Assembly: GCF_014195545.1 (NCBI RefSeq)
Contig: NZ_JACIBX010000012.1
Location: 1 to 64,000, forward strand
DNA length: 64,000 nucleotides
Reading direction: 5' to 3'
From: Limimaricola variabilis
GTDB lineage: Bacteria > Pseudomonadota > Alphaproteobacteria > Rhodobacterales > Rhodobacteraceae
A model generated the notes under the pieces. The model was given only the letters and a program-made list of their open reading frames with translations, searched no databases and was not told the DNA's origin. This document shows positions 47,971 to 57,359 of this stretch, one piece after another. The translations under genes and the position numbers were made by a program. Within the stretch, counting starts at the first letter, position 1, and each line of letters begins with the position of its first letter.

Positions 47971-48477
47971 TCAGAAGCTGTAGCGAAAGACCTCGTTCGG
48001 ATAGCTCTGGTCCCCGATCTGGAACTGTGTGGTTCCGATCCTCTCGAAGCCTTGGGATCGGTAAAATCCTATCGCCCGCATGTTCTCCGCATTCGTCGTC
48101 AGCCAGATCGACGGGCTGCCGGTCGGACGTGCGTGGCACAAAGACGCCTCCAGAAGGGCTCGGCCGATGCCTTTGCCGTGGTGCCGCGGCTGAACGTAGA
48201 GCGTGGACAGCTCCATGGTCGAGCGCGGGTCGAGCGGTGCCGTTTTGCCCGAGCTGACACGGGCGAAGCCGTCGATCCCGTCCGCGTTCATGGATACGAT
48301 GACATGCTCGTCGGGGTCGTCGAGCCAGGCGCGGTATCTTTCCGGGGTGAACTGGGTCAGCGCGTAATCCGCAAAGAAACCGTTTACGCCGTTGCGGATA
48401 TAGGTGCCCAGCCAGACTTCGATGGAAAGGGCCGCGAGGCTCGACGCGTCGGCCGCCTGTGCAGGTCTGAGGTTCAT
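47971..48477 (-). CDS. GNAT family N-acetyltransferase
   Basis: A 168-residue acetyltransferase. MELSTLYVQPRHHGKGIGRA near 90-110 (quoted: 'LYVQPRHHGKGIGRALLE') is the acetyl-CoA-binding motif A with the (Q/R)xxGxG/A loop; NAENMRAIGFYRSQGF is motif B. The substrate could be an amino acid, antibiotic or protein N terminus. The ATG at 48477 is set by GGGG five bases upstream. It stands alone, convergent with the ABC gene. Confidence 0.88.
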   Translation of the reverse strand: MNLRPAQAADASSLAALSIEVWLGTYIRNGVNGFFADYALTQFTPERYRAWLDDPDEHVIVSMNADGIDGFARVSSGKTAPLDPRSTMELSTLYVQPRHHGKGIGRALLEASLCHARPTGSPSIWLTTNAENMRAIGFYRSQGFERIGTTQFQIGDQSYPNEVFRYSF

Positions 48478-48587
48478 GGCGGCCCCTTGGGTGTGAGCGA
48501 TGCGCTGCTTTTCTGCGGCACCGCGGCAAGAGGCAAGTTCCGCGCGCTGAACTTCGGGCAGATCATCCGCTCCCAATCCTCCGAGCC

Positions 48588-49259
48588 CTATGCCCGCGCG
48601 CCCCGCGCGGCCTCGAGGTCGGCGAGCATGCGCCCCGGCTCGTCCACGAAGAGCTGTGGCAGCACCTTGAGCGCGGCGATACGATCGACCCGCAGCTCGG
48701 CGAAATCGCGCGTGGTCTCATTCCAGCCGGTCAGCGTCCACACCCGTCCCCAATAATCGAGCCGCAGCGGTCGCAACACATGGGTGACCGGTGCATCGCG
48801 CATCGTCACCTGCAGCTTTTGCCGCGCTCGGATCGCGGCGCGCAGGCTGCCCATGTGCCGGAAGCCCGTCACGGCATCGCCCAAGGGGGGCGTGGCAAAG
48901 CTCCAGCCGCCGGCGCGGTCGCGATCCTCGGGCAGAACGGCATCGATCCGCCCCGAAAGCGACAGCGCGGCGGCGCGCAGCTCGGCATCCTCGGCACGCG
49001 CCACTGCCGCGAGCCCCAGATGCAGCGCTTCCAATTCGGTCATCGTCAGGTTCAGCGGCGGCAGGGTGACGGCGGCGGTGGCCCGGTAGCCCAGCCCCCG
49101 GCGCCCCTCGATCGGCACGCCCGAGGCGATCAGCCGGTCCATGTCGCGATAGACCGTGCGCGCGGAGACGCCGAGCCGTTCGGCCATGTCTTCGGCGCGG
49201 TGCAGCCGTCCGTCGCGCAGGATGCGGATCATCTCGACGAGGCGGTCGGAGCGGGGCAT
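48588..49259 (-). CDS. YafY-type transcriptional regulator (HTH + WYL domain)
   Basis: A 223-residue regulator. The N-terminal winged helix (RILRDGRLHRAEDMAERLGV, then SARTVYRDMDRLIASG) spans about 10-50; a WYL domain follows, with the conserved 'RPLRLDYWGRVWTLTGW' segment in place of the namesake triad. WYL domains bind nucleotides, nucleic acid or other ligands to tune transcription. AGGAG lies seven bases before the ATG. It is divergent from tatABC; its targets are unknown. Confidence 0.9.
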   Translation of the reverse strand: MPRSDRLVEMIRILRDGRLHRAEDMAERLGVSARTVYRDMDRLIASGVPIEGRRGLGYRATAAVTLPPLNLTMTELEALHLGLAAVARAEDAELRAAALSLSGRIDAVLPEDRDRAGGWSFATPPLGDAVTGFRHMGSLRAAIRARQKLQVTMRDAPVTHVLRPLRLDYWGRVWTLTGWNETTRDFAELRVDRIAALKVLPQLFVDEPGRMLADLEAARGARA

Positions 49260-49421
49260 GGCGGTTCTCCTGTCGCGGTCTGGATGCGCTCCTGACAGTT
49301 TCGTGTCAAGAAAAGCGCTGCCTTTCACCGCTTGCGCTCTTTCGTAGCGGGGCGGGTCGGCGTATCTCGGGGCTGCGAGACAAGGCGCGGCCCCGAGGGC
49401 CGCCGGAATGGGAGACACGCC

Positions 49422-49652
49422 ATGCTCAACAATATCGGCCTGCCGGGCCTGCTTCTGATCGCCGTCGTGGTGCTGGTGCTGTTCGGACGCGGCAAGATTT
49501 CCTCGCTGATGGGCGAAGTCGGCAAGGGCATCACCGCCTTCAAGCGCGGCGTCGACGACGGCAAGCGCGAGATCGACGACCAGTCCAAGACCGTCAACGA
49601 GGCGGGCACCGTGCACGAGCCGGGCACCGTCGAGGACAAGGACCGGGCCTGA
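49422..49652 (+). CDS. tatA: Sec-independent protein translocase subunit TatA
   Basis: A 76-residue protein with one N-terminal membrane helix (about 7-22), the [17 protein letters not shown] hinge and amphipathic helix with the invariant FG pair, and a polar tail. TatA oligomers form the pore through which folded proteins with twin-arginine signals cross the inner membrane. GGAGA lies six bases before the ATG. First gene of tatABC. Confidence 0.95.
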   Translation: MLNNIGLPGLLLIAVVVLVLFGRGKISSLMGEVGKGITAFKRGVDDGKREIDDQSKTVNEAGTVHEPGTVEDKDRA

Positions 49653-49674
49653 GCCCAAGACAGGATAGACCGAC

Positions 49675-50163
49675 ATGTTCGATCTGGGCTGGAGCGAGCT
49701 TCTGCTGATCGGGATCGTGGCACTGATCGTGGTCGGTCCCAAGGACCTGCCCGGCATGTTCCGCGAAATCGGTCGCTTCACCGGCAAGGCCAAGGCCATG
49801 GCGCGGGAGTTCTCGCGTGCCATGGAAGATGCCGCGGACGAGAGCGGCATGCGCGACATCCAGAAGACCATCAAGGCCGCCGCCGATCCCAAGAGCTTCG
49901 GGACCGATGCGCTGAAGAAGAACTTCAAGTCGGGCAGCGACAAGCCGCTTTCCGAGGAGCGGGCCGAGACGCGTCGCAAGGTGGAGGAGGCTGCCGCCAA
50001 GGCCGCGACCGAACGGCAGGCACGTGCCGCCGCCGCGCCGACCGAGGAAGAACTGGCCGATCTCGAGCCGGAGTTCGAGCCCGAGCCGATCAGCGCCCCG
50101 GCCAAACCGCTGGACGACCCCGCGCCCGCTGCCCCCGCGCGAAAGGATGAGACGTCATCATGA
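49675..50163 (+). CDS. tatB: Sec-independent protein translocase subunit TatB
   Basis: A 162-residue protein. [26 protein letters not shown] is the TatB helix and its conserved Glu8 and GPKDLP hinge (quoted partly), followed by a long amphipathic helix and a low-complexity Ala/Glu/Pro tail ([13 protein letters not shown]). With TatC it forms the signal-peptide receptor. Its TGA overlaps the tatC ATG. Confidence 0.95.
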   Translation: MFDLGWSELLLIGIVALIVVGPKDLPGMFREIGRFTGKAKAMAREFSRAMEDAADESGMRDIQKTIKAAADPKSFGTDALKKNFKSGSDKPLSEERAETRRKVEEAAAKAATERQARAAAAPTEEELADLEPEFEPEPISAPAKPLDDPAPAAPARKDETSS

Positions 50164-51020
50164 CCCCTCTCGACGAGATCGAGGACAGCTCGGCCCCGCT
50201 GATCGAGCATCTGGCCGAACTCAGGTCGCGACTGATCCGCTCACTGCTTGCCTTCGTGGCGGGCATGGTCGTGTGCTTCACCGTCTGGAACCCGATCTTC
50301 GACTTCCTGACCCGACCGCTTTGCGCTGCCATGGCGACGCGCGGGCAGGAGGATTGCGGGCTGATCCTGATCGCGCTGCAGGAAGGCTTCTTCGTCGCGG
50401 TGTCGATCTCGATGCTGGGCGGGCTGGTGCTGGCCTTCCCGGTGATCTCCTACCAGATGTGGCGTTTCGTGGCACCGGGGCTCTACAAGTCCGAGAAGGG
50501 CGCCTTCCTGCCCTTCATGATAGCCTCGCCCTTCATGTTCTTCCTCGGCGCGTCCTTCGCCTATTACGTCGTGACGCCGCTGGCCTTCGACTTCTTCCTC
50601 GGCTTCCAGCAGCCCGGCAGCCTGGTCGAAGGGCCCGATGCCGAAACCGCCGTGGCAGGCATTGCCTTCCAGGGTTCGGCCCAAGCCTATCTGGCGCTCA
50701 CCATCAAGTTCATCGTGGCCTTCGGGCTGTGCTTCCAACTGCCCGTCCTGCTGACGCTGATGGGCAAGGCGGGGCTGGTCTCGGCGAAGGGGCTGGGCAG
50801 CGTGCGCAAATACGCAGTCGTGGCGATCCTGCTGCTCGCCGCCGTCGCCACGCCGCCCGACGTGGTGAGCCAGGTGATCCTGTTCACCGTGGTCTATGGC
50901 CTCTACGAGGTGTCGATCCTGCTCGTCGCCCGCGTCGAAAAAAAGCGCGAAGCGCGGCTCCGGGCCGAGGGGCTGTGGGTCGAGGATGAGGACGAGGATG
51001 ACGAGGAGGCCGTGAAATGA
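50160..51020 (+). CDS. tatC: Sec-independent protein translocase subunit TatC
   Basis: A 286-residue membrane protein with six helices. [18 protein letters not shown] near the N terminus is the twin-arginine signal contact region, and [18 protein letters not shown] near 100 is the conserved first cytoplasmic loop. The end is a charged tail ([13 protein letters not shown]) within the normal length range. The stop overlaps the start of a DUF815 ATPase gene. Confidence 0.97.
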   Translation: MTPLDEIEDSSAPLIEHLAELRSRLIRSLLAFVAGMVVCFTVWNPIFDFLTRPLCAAMATRGQEDCGLILIALQEGFFVAVSISMLGGLVLAFPVISYQMWRFVAPGLYKSEKGAFLPFMIASPFMFFLGASFAYYVVTPLAFDFFLGFQQPGSLVEGPDAETAVAGIAFQGSAQAYLALTIKFIVAFGLCFQLPVLLTLMGKAGLVSAKGLGSVRKYAVVAILLLAAVATPPDVVSQVILFTVVYGLYEVSILLVARVEKKREARLRAEGLWVEDEDEDDEEAVK

Positions 51021-51859
51021 GCCAGGACGCGCTCGACCGTATCGCACTGGCGCTCGAACGGATCAGCCCGCCGCCGCAGCCGGCGCCCAGCCTGCGCGGC
51101 GCGCCGGCCTATATGTGGCAGCCCGATCCCGACCGCATGGTCGCGGTGCCGAAGGTGAGCCGGGTCGATCTCGACCTGCTGGTCGGCATCGATCGGGCGC
51201 GCGACACGCTCCTGGCCAATACCCGGCGGTTCGCCGCCGGGCTTCCGGCCAACAACGCGCTGCTCTGGGGCGCGCGGGGAATGGGAAAGTCGAGCCTCGT
51301 CAAGGCCGTTCACGGTTCGCTCCAGTCCGAGTTCCCGCAGCTCAAGATCGTCGAGGTGCAGCGCGAGGATCTGGCCTCGATCGACCGCTGCCTATCGATC
51401 CTGCGGGCCGCACCGCAGCGCTTCATCCTGTTTTGCGACGACCTGTCCTTCAGCCATGACGACGCGCATTACAAATCGCTCAAGGCGGTGCTCGACGGGG
51501 GCATCGAGGGGCGGCCCGAGAACGTGGTGCTCTATGCCACCTCGAACCGGCGCCACCTGATGCCGCGCGAAATGATCGAGAACGAGCGCTCCACCGCGAT
51601 CAGCCCCTCCGAGGCGGTCGAGGAGAAGGTGTCGCTGTCGGACCGGTTCGGTCTCTGGCTCGGGTTCCACCCCTGCGATCAGGACGAGTTCCTGTCGATG
51701 ATCCGGGGCTATTGCGATGCCTTCGGGCTGCAGATCGACGACGCGCGGCTGCGCGCCGAGGCGATCGAATGGCAGGCGACGCGGGGCGGCCGCTCGGGCC
51801 GGGTCGCATGGCAGTTCTTCACCGATCTTGCCGGGCGCGAAGGCATCCGGATCGGTTGA
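51017..51859 (+). CDS. DUF815 family AAA ATPase
   Basis: A 280-residue ATP-binding protein. Walker [14 protein letters not shown] is near 87-99, Walker [10 protein letters not shown] near 136-144, and a sensor-type segment [14 protein letters not shown] follows near 175. These fit DUF815. It is translationally coupled to tatC (ATGA), so it may be made with the Tat translocon, but no family function tells what it does. It ends 20 bases before a strong terminator. Confidence 0.9.
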   Translation: MSQDALDRIALALERISPPPQPAPSLRGAPAYMWQPDPDRMVAVPKVSRVDLDLLVGIDRARDTLLANTRRFAAGLPANNALLWGARGMGKSSLVKAVHGSLQSEFPQLKIVEVQREDLASIDRCLSILRAAPQRFILFCDDLSFSHDDAHYKSLKAVLDGGIEGRPENVVLYATSNRRHLMPREMIENERSTAISPSEAVEEKVSLSDRFGLWLGFHPCDQDEFLSMIRGYCDAFGLQIDDARLRAEAIEWQATRGGRSGRVAWQFFTDLAGREGIRIG

Positions 51860-51880
51860 CCTGACGCCGGACCGAACGAC

Positions 51881-51910
51881 GAAAGGGCCGCTCCTCGGAG
51901 CGGCCCTTTC
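51881..51910 (+). terminator. Bidirectional terminator between the DUF815 and nlpD-like genes
   Basis: GAAAGGGCCGCTC (51881-51893) pairs perfectly with GAGCGGCCCTTTC (51898-51910) around CTCG. The A-rich foot on one side and T-rich foot on the other suit both converging genes. Confidence 0.8.
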
Positions 51911-51935
51911 GAGTGTTGGGATCCCGTCCGGGCGA

Positions 51936-53243
51936 TCAGGGCAGGTAGTTGGTCGGGTCCTGGCTCTCCATGCCCTTGCGCACTTCGAAATGCAGCAGGC
52001 TGGGCGAGCCGGCCTTTACCTTGCCGATGGTCTGGCCCTTGGAGACCGACGCGCCACGCTCGACGGTCAGGTCGACTACGTGGGTATAGACCGTGAGCAG
52101 TTCGTCGGGATGGCGGATCACGACGATCTGGATGCCTTCGGTGTTGGTGGTGATCGCCGCCACGGTGCCGGCGGCGGCGGCCTTTACCGCGCTGCCCGCC
52201 GGGGCGCCGATGTCGATGCCGTCGTTGCGGCCCCTGGCGTAGGCGCGGATGATGCTGCCCTGCGCCGGCATTGCCATGGCCGATGGCTTGGGCGCCGATT
52301 GCTCGGCCACGGGCTGCGGCGTGGGCGCCGGGGCAGGCGTCTGGGGCGCGCTGGGCGTCGCGGCGGCGACCGGGGCCGGACGTTCCTCGGGCAGCGGCGC
52401 CGAGGCCGAGGGCGGGGTCGGCGTCGGGCTGCCCTGACCGGGCTGCGTCACCGGGGCGGGGGCAGGCGCCGCCGGTGCGGGGGCCGCCGAAGCGGTCGCG
52501 GCGGCGGCCGGCGGGATCAGCAGGAACTGCCCCTCGCGCACCGCGAGGTCCGAGCCCAGCCCGTTCCACTCCGCGAGGCTGCGCACCGGCACGTTGTAGA
52601 GTCGCGCGATCGAATAGGCGGTCTCGCCGCGCCCGACCTGATGCCGCACCGGCTCTTGACCCGTGGGCTGCACAGGGCGGACCGCCGGGGTCGAGCTGGC
52701 GGTGGCACTGGCGGCCGGTGTCTGCGGGGCCGGAGCCGGGGTCGGGAAGGAAGGCTGCGCCTGCGGCGAGGCACGGTCAATCGCCGCGCCTGCCAGCGTG
52801 GTGACGTCGATCCGGCCGGTGCTGACTGGCGGCGTGCCGGTGTTGGACGGGGTGATCGGGCCGGTAACGGTGGCGCCGGTGGCAGGCGACGGTTCGGCCA
52901 CGCGGCTGGGCAGGGCGATCACTTCGCCACCGCGCAGGCCCGCATTCGCGGCGATGCCATTGTAGCGTGCCAGCGCTGCCGGCTCGAGGCCGAGCCGGTT
53001 TGCCAGGGTCACGACGCTGTCGCCCTCGCGCGCAACTGCGACCTGGTAATTGGGGTAGGAGATGACACCGCGATCATCGGGCTGGGGCCGGGGCGCGGGG
53101 TTCAGAGCTGCGGCCGAGGTGTCGAAGCCATTGCCCATGTCGCGCAGGTCCGGGTCGAAGGGCTCCGCGCAAGCCGCCAACAGCGCCAGCGCCGTGGAGC
53201 AAGACAGCAGGCGCCACGCCCGGCGGAGTGATGTGTTCTGCAT
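51936..53243 (-). CDS. nlpD: NlpD-like lipoprotein: two LysM domains and a degenerate LytM (M23) domain
   Basis: A 435-residue envelope protein. The lipobox LAAC gives lipid-Cys25. LysM-like repeats lie at about 67-112 and 200-243 and bind peptidoglycan; Pro/Ala linkers join them to a C-terminal LytM domain (about 330-430). In that domain the first metal His is Asn (RGRNDGIDIGAP) and the last motif reads LHFEVR, not HxH, so catalysis is unlikely. As with EnvC/NlpD it probably activates amidases in daughter-cell separation. It follows surE and pcm, the classic order. Confidence 0.9.
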   Translation of the reverse strand: MQNTSLRRAWRLLSCSTALALLAACAEPFDPDLRDMGNGFDTSAAALNPAPRPQPDDRGVISYPNYQVAVAREGDSVVTLANRLGLEPAALARYNGIAANAGLRGGEVIALPSRVAEPSPATGATVTGPITPSNTGTPPVSTGRIDVTTLAGAAIDRASPQAQPSFPTPAPAPQTPAASATASSTPAVRPVQPTGQEPVRHQVGRGETAYSIARLYNVPVRSLAEWNGLGSDLAVREGQFLLIPPAAAATASAAPAPAAPAPAPVTQPGQGSPTPTPPSASAPLPEERPAPVAAATPSAPQTPAPAPTPQPVAEQSAPKPSAMAMPAQGSIIRAYARGRNDGIDIGAPAGSAVKAAAAGTVAAITTNTEGIQIVVIRHPDELLTVYTHVVDLTVERGASVSKGQTIGKVKAGSPSLLHFEVRKGMESQDPTNYLP

Positions 53244-53310
53244 CGATCTGACCTCGTTTCCCGATTTCCCCCGTGTCGTCCGGGGGTTTCATGCCTGTGG
53301 GCGCGTGCCC

Positions 53311-53952
53311 TCAATCCTGACCCAGCCCCTCGACGAGGGGCACGAAACGCACAGCGCGCAGCTCCTCGTAATCGAAGCCGGTTTCGTTCCGCGTCACCCG
53401 GATCAGGCTCTGCACCGTATCCGACTGCCCGACCGGAAGCACCATGATACCGCCCACCCGAAGCTGCGCCAAGAGCGGCCCCGGAGGATCCTCCGCGGCG
53501 GCGGTCACGATGATGCGGTCGAAGGGTGCCTGCTCCGGCAGCCCGTGCGAGCCGTCGGCGGTGATCGCCGTGATGTTGGGCAGGTCCAGTTCCGTGAAGA
53601 TCGTGCGGGCCTCGGCGACTAGGCTGCGAAACCGGTCGATGGTGTAGATCCGGCGGCCCAGATAGCTCAGGATCGCGGCTTGGTAGCCCGAGCCACAGCC
53701 GACCTCGAGCACCTTGTCGCGCGGCTGCACGTCGAGCGCCTGCGTCATCAGCCCCACCACCGAGGGCTGGGAGATGGTCTGACCGCAGGCGATCGGCAGC
53801 GGCATGTCGGCATATGCCCGTTCTGCGAACAGGCCCTTGACGAACCGGGCGCGGTCGATCTTTTCCATCGCGTCGAGCACCCGCGCATCCGTCACTCCGT
53901 GCGACCGCAGCGCATAGAGGAACTTCATCTTGGCGTCGGCGTCGAAGCTCAT
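53311..53952 (-). CDS. pcm: Protein-L-isoaspartate O-methyltransferase
   Basis: A 213-residue SAM-dependent repair enzyme for isoaspartyl residues in aged proteins. [13 protein letters not shown] near 57-69 is the substrate loop, [15 protein letters not shown] near 82-96 the SAM site, and VTAAAEDPP near 150 the later motif. Its ATG overlaps the surE stop (ATGA). Normal length. Confidence 0.96.
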   Translation of the reverse strand: MSFDADAKMKFLYALRSHGVTDARVLDAMEKIDRARFVKGLFAERAYADMPLPIACGQTISQPSVVGLMTQALDVQPRDKVLEVGCGSGYQAAILSYLGRRIYTIDRFRSLVAEARTIFTELDLPNITAITADGSHGLPEQAPFDRIIVTAAAEDPPGPLLAQLRVGGIMVLPVGQSDTVQSLIRVTRNETGFDYEELRAVRFVPLVEGLGQD

Positions 53953-54749
53953 GCCACGGCATCTCCGAGCGCGGCGCTCACCGCGTCGAGCGCGTCATGG
54001 GCGGTCAGGTCGGCGCGCATCGGCACCACCGAGATGTAGCCGTCCAGATTGTCCTGCGCGTCGGTGCCGGGGCCGGTCGGGACGTCCTGCCGCCCGCCAC
54101 GCACCCACAGGAACCGCCGCCCGGACGGGGAGACATGCGGCTCGACCCCGAAGCTGGTCTCGCGGCGGAAGCCCTGCCGCCCGACCTTCAGCCCGCGCAC
54201 CTCGGCCGCCGGCAGAGCGGGGAAGTTGACGTTGTAGAACAGCCGGTAATCTGCATCCGCGTCCCAGATCCCATGGTCGAGCAGGCGCCGTACCGTCGCG
54301 GCGCCGTGCCGGCGGGCCGCGTCGAACGGGTCGTCGCGTCTCGCATTGCCGGGGCCGTAGAACTGCGACAGCGCGATCGCGGGCAGCCCGTGCAGCGCTG
54401 CCTCCATCGCGCCGCCCACCGTGCCGGAATACATGGCGTTCTCGGCGGCGTTGTTGCCGCGGTTGACGCCGGAAAGCACAAGGTCGGGGCGGCCGTCGGC
54501 CAGCACGTCGTGCAACCCGGCCATCACGCAATCCGCTGGGCTGCCCTCGGCCGCGAAACGGCGCGGGCCCAGCTCGGCGATCATCGTGGGATGAGTGTAG
54601 GAGATGCAATGGGCCACGCCCGACTGCTCGAAGGCGGGGGCCACGACCCAGACCTCGCCGGAGGGGCCGGCGATCTCGGCGGCGATCTCCTCGAGCACCT
54701 TGAGCCCGGGCGCGTTGATGCCGTCGTCATTGGTGATGAGAATACGCAT
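53949..54749 (-). CDS. surE: 5'/3'-nucleotidase SurE
   Basis: A 266-residue metal-dependent nucleotidase/polyphosphatase. [13 protein letters not shown] at 3-15 provides Asp8 and Asp9, [12 protein letters not shown] gives the conserved Ser, and [20 protein letters not shown] near 93-112 the Asn and the signature. It begins the surE-pcm-nlpD series found in many proteobacteria as a stress/ageing cluster. Confidence 0.97.
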   Translation of the reverse strand: MRILITNDDGINAPGLKVLEEIAAEIAGPSGEVWVVAPAFEQSGVAHCISYTHPTMIAELGPRRFAAEGSPADCVMAGLHDVLADGRPDLVLSGVNRGNNAAENAMYSGTVGGAMEAALHGLPAIALSQFYGPGNARRDDPFDAARRHGAATVRRLLDHGIWDADADYRLFYNVNFPALPAAEVRGLKVGRQGFRRETSFGVEPHVSPSGRRFLWVRGGRQDVPTGPGTDAQDNLDGYISVVPMRADLTAHDALDAVSAALGDAVA

Positions 54750-54828
54750 GCCGGGCCCCCTTTGGCCCCTTGTTACGGGAGCCGCCGGGATGCGGCAAGC
54801 GCTGCGCGCGGCAGGCGCGCCGGGGCGC

Positions 54829-55482
54829 TCAGTCCGCCAGGATTTCGGGCAGCAGCCGCGCCGCCTCGGCCCGAATGTCGGCCAGCGGCGTGCGGTCCTC
54901 GCCGGGGTAGAACCGGGCGCGGGTCGCAGTGGGCATCGGGTGCGGGGCCAGGATGCGCACCTGCGGTCCGGTCTTCACCGTCTCGGCCTGCCAGCTCCGC
55001 GCCAGCGCCATCTGACCGGCCTTGGTCGAGCCGTAATGACCGAAGAATTTCTCGCCGCCCATGGGGTCGTCGAAGAACACCGCCCGCCCGTCCTGGCCCA
55101 GAAGCGGCGCGACATAGGCGATCAACCGCGCCGTGGCGCGCAGGTTGGTGGCGATGGATCGGTCGAGATCCTTGTCGGCCAGATGCGGCGCCGGGGCGAG
55201 GGGGCCTGCGTGGATGGCGGTGTGCACCCACATCGACAGCCCGCCCCAGCGGTCATGGATCGAGCGGCAGAGCTGCTGCATCGCTTCCGGGACTGTGATG
55301 TCCATCGGTGCCAGCGTCGCCTGGCCGCCGGCGGCGCGGATCCGGTCGTCGAGTTCTTCGAGCGCACCGGTCGTGCGACCCACAGCGACGATGTGGCGGC
55401 CCGGCGCCAGCGCCTCGGCCAAGGCGGCGCCGAGGCCGCGGCTGGCGCCGGTGATCAGGACGGGCTTGGCGGTATCGGTCAT
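54829..55482 (-). CDS. SDR family oxidoreductase
   Basis: A 217-residue short-chain dehydrogenase/reductase, a little shorter than usual. [12 protein letters not shown] at about 10-21 is the NAD(P) loop, MDITVPEA the adenine-side Asp, and [13 protein letters not shown] near 149 the catalytic YxxxK. The family NAG motif is changed (HTAIHAGPL). It overlaps the upstream sulfotransferase-like gene by 4 nt and lies 79 bases before surE on the same strand. Substrate unknown. Confidence 0.88.
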   Translation of the reverse strand: MTDTAKPVLITGASRGLGAALAEALAPGRHIVAVGRTTGALEELDDRIRAAGGQATLAPMDITVPEAMQQLCRSIHDRWGGLSMWVHTAIHAGPLAPAPHLADKDLDRSIATNLRATARLIAYVAPLLGQDGRAVFFDDPMGGEKFFGHYGSTKAGQMALARSWQAETVKTGPQVRILAPHPMPTATRARFYPGEDRTPLADIRAEAARLLPEILAD

Positions 55483-56078
55483 GCCGGGGTGTCTCCTTGG
55501 GTCGCGTTGTGGCGGCGCGCCAGTTCAGCGCGAGCGGCGGCGAGATCGCCTTGTGCGCCGATCCAGCTGGTGAAGCGCTCGAAATCGGCCTCGATCGTCT
55601 CCAGCCGCATCGTCATCACGTGGCGGCGGGTGGCGAGGAAGGCCTCGATATTGGCGGTGACGGTCTCGACATGGTCCCGGCACTGCTCGATCAGCGAAGC
55701 CTTCGGCTCCCGCCAGCGGGTGTGGGTCAGCACGTCCTGCCGCCATGCGCGCATGATGCCCTGATTGGCGCGACGCGCGAAGCTCTGTGCCACCGCCTCA
55801 GCATCTCGGGTCAGGTGCACATAGGCCGCACGGTCACCAATGTCGCGGCCGATCCGCCCCAGATACCAGCTCAGCCGGTTGTCGATCTCGATGTGGCGCG
55901 ACGGGTAGGAGAGCCGAGCCGGGCCGACCAGATGAGTCCGGCTTTCATGCGCCGCGCTCCAGCCGTCGAGATGCGCGCAGGCCCGCGCCAACGTCGTCGA
56001 GCCGCAGCGCCCCGTGCACAGCACGAGCACGAGGTCCGGGCGCTCCGGCGCAGAAAGGGGGGACGGATGGTCGATCAT
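55479..56078 (-). CDS. Sulfotransferase-like P-loop protein
   Basis: A 199-residue protein. LVLCTGRCGSTTLARACAHL near 18-37 resembles the 5'-phosphosulfate-binding loop of PAPS sulfotransferases (RSGST type); VHLTRDAEAVAQSFARR near 105 resembles the 3'-phosphate-binding segment (R...S). It could sulfate a glycan or small molecule, or be a kinase-like relative. The ATG at 56078 is chosen as the last Met before the P-loop strand. It leads the SDR-surE-pcm-nlpD run. Confidence 0.7.
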   Translation of the reverse strand: MIDHPSPLSAPERPDLVLVLCTGRCGSTTLARACAHLDGWSAAHESRTHLVGPARLSYPSRHIEIDNRLSWYLGRIGRDIGDRAAYVHLTRDAEAVAQSFARRANQGIMRAWRQDVLTHTRWREPKASLIEQCRDHVETVTANIEAFLATRRHVMTMRLETIEADFERFTSWIGAQGDLAAARAELARRHNATQGDTPA

Positions 56079-56185
56079 TTGCCCTGCATTTGAAGCATTA
56101 TCCCCGGCCCGGCAAGGCCTGCGCGCTTGACCCGAGGGGGGCTGCCGATGACCCTGACCCGGCATCAAGATCGAGGAGCGGCCTC

Positions 56186-56815
56186 ATGAACGGAACGCGC
56201 GTACTGGTCCGAACCCTCTGGAAAGAGAGCCTGTTCGTCCCGGTCGGGATCGCGCTGGGCGGGGCGCTGCTGGTGGGGCTGGCGGCGCAGATCGACGTGC
56301 CGATGTATCCGGTGCCGATGTCGCTCCAGACCTTTGCCGTCTCGGTGATCGGCCTGCTTTGTCGGCCGATGCTGGCGGCGGTGACTCTCCTCACCTACCT
56401 GGCGCTGGGGGCGGCGGGGCTGCCGTTGTTCGCCGGTGGCAATAGCGGCCTTGCGGCGCTTTCCGGGCCCACGGCGGGCTATCTGTGGGGCTTCGTCGGC
56501 ATGGCATGGATGACCGCATGGCTGGTTGGCCGGTTGCGGCGGCACAGCTTTGGTGCCCTGTTCGTCGCGGCCTTCCTGCCGTCTCTGGCGCTTTTGGTGC
56601 CGGGTGTTCTGTGGCTCGCGGCGAGCACGTCGCTGACGCTCGGCGCTGCCGTGATGACCGGCGCGGTGCCGTTCCTCGTCGGCAAGCTGGTGAAGACCAC
56701 GCTCGCGGTGCTCGTGGCGCGGCTGGTCGGGGCCGAGTTGGAGCGGCGCGGGGTGCCGCCCTGGCATGGGCGGCGGATGACCGCTCAGCCGGAAGCGCCG
56801 CCTCGCGGCGGTTGA
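56186..56815 (+). CDS. bioY: Biotin transporter BioY
   Basis: A 209-residue membrane protein of the ECF-type biotin S component with about six helices. VPMYPVPMSLQTFAVSVIGL near 37-56 is the family signature, and GGNSGLAALSGPTAGYLWGF near 85-104 the biotin site. GAGGAG lies seven bases before the ATG. BioMN partners are not in the window. The upstream 107 bases hold no obvious BioR palindrome. Confidence 0.95.
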   Translation: MNGTRVLVRTLWKESLFVPVGIALGGALLVGLAAQIDVPMYPVPMSLQTFAVSVIGLLCRPMLAAVTLLTYLALGAAGLPLFAGGNSGLAALSGPTAGYLWGFVGMAWMTAWLVGRLRRHSFGALFVAAFLPSLALLVPGVLWLAASTSLTLGAAVMTGAVPFLVGKLVKTTLAVLVARLVGAELERRGVPPWHGRRMTAQPEAPPRGG

Positions 56816-56863
56816 GACAGGGGCCCCCGCGGCATGTAGCCTTGCCGAAAGGGAGGCACGCGC

Positions 56864-57334
56864 ATGGGGTGGTCGCCGCAGCGGACATGTCTTTGGTTCT
56901 ACGGCCAGTGCGAGGAGGCGGCGTCGTTCTACGTCACGCTTCTGCCCGACAGCCGGATCGACGAGATGTTGCGCCGACCCGATGACGAGGTGGCGACCGT
57001 GGTCGCCTTCACGCTCGGCGGCGCGGCCTATCTGGCGCTCGATGGCGGCCCGCATCTGCGATTGACCGAGGCCGTGCCGATTTCCCTGATGACGCGGGAT
57101 CAGGCCGAGACGGACCGCCTGTGGGCAGCGCTGACGGCGGATGGCGGGGAAGGCGGCCGCTGCGGCTGGTTGCGTGACCGCTTCGGCCTGTCCTGGCAGA
57201 TCCTGCCCGAGGCGTTGCCGCACATGCTCGCCCGCGCCAGCCGCGACGCGGCCGGGCGCATGGCCGAGGCGATGATGGAAATGGGCCGCATCGACATCGC
57301 GGTGCTGGAAGCGGCGGCGCGGGAGGCCGAGTGA
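56864..57334 (+). CDS. PhnB-like VOC protein (3-demethylubiquinone methyltransferase-type fold)
   Basis: A 156-residue VOC protein. QRTCLWFYGQCEEAASFYVTLLPDS is the usual opening (quoted in part: 'LWFYGQCEEAASFY'), FTLGGAAYLALDGGP the second strand pair, and GWLRDRFGLSWQILPEALP the characteristic end of PhnB-like proteins. GGGAGG lies seven bases before the ATG; it may be co-transcribed with bioY (48-base gap). Function unknown despite the family name. Confidence 0.85.
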   Translation: MGWSPQRTCLWFYGQCEEAASFYVTLLPDSRIDEMLRRPDDEVATVVAFTLGGAAYLALDGGPHLRLTEAVPISLMTRDQAETDRLWAALTADGGEGGRCGWLRDRFGLSWQILPEALPHMLARASRDAAGRMAEAMMEMGRIDIAVLEAAAREAE

Positions 57335-57359
57335 GGCCTCCGCCGCGCCGCGCGCGATC

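Noticed and set aside
56079-56185. Search for a BioR operator (TTATAGATAA-like) before bioY
   Set aside because: Only a partial 'GCATTATCC' is present; not convincing.
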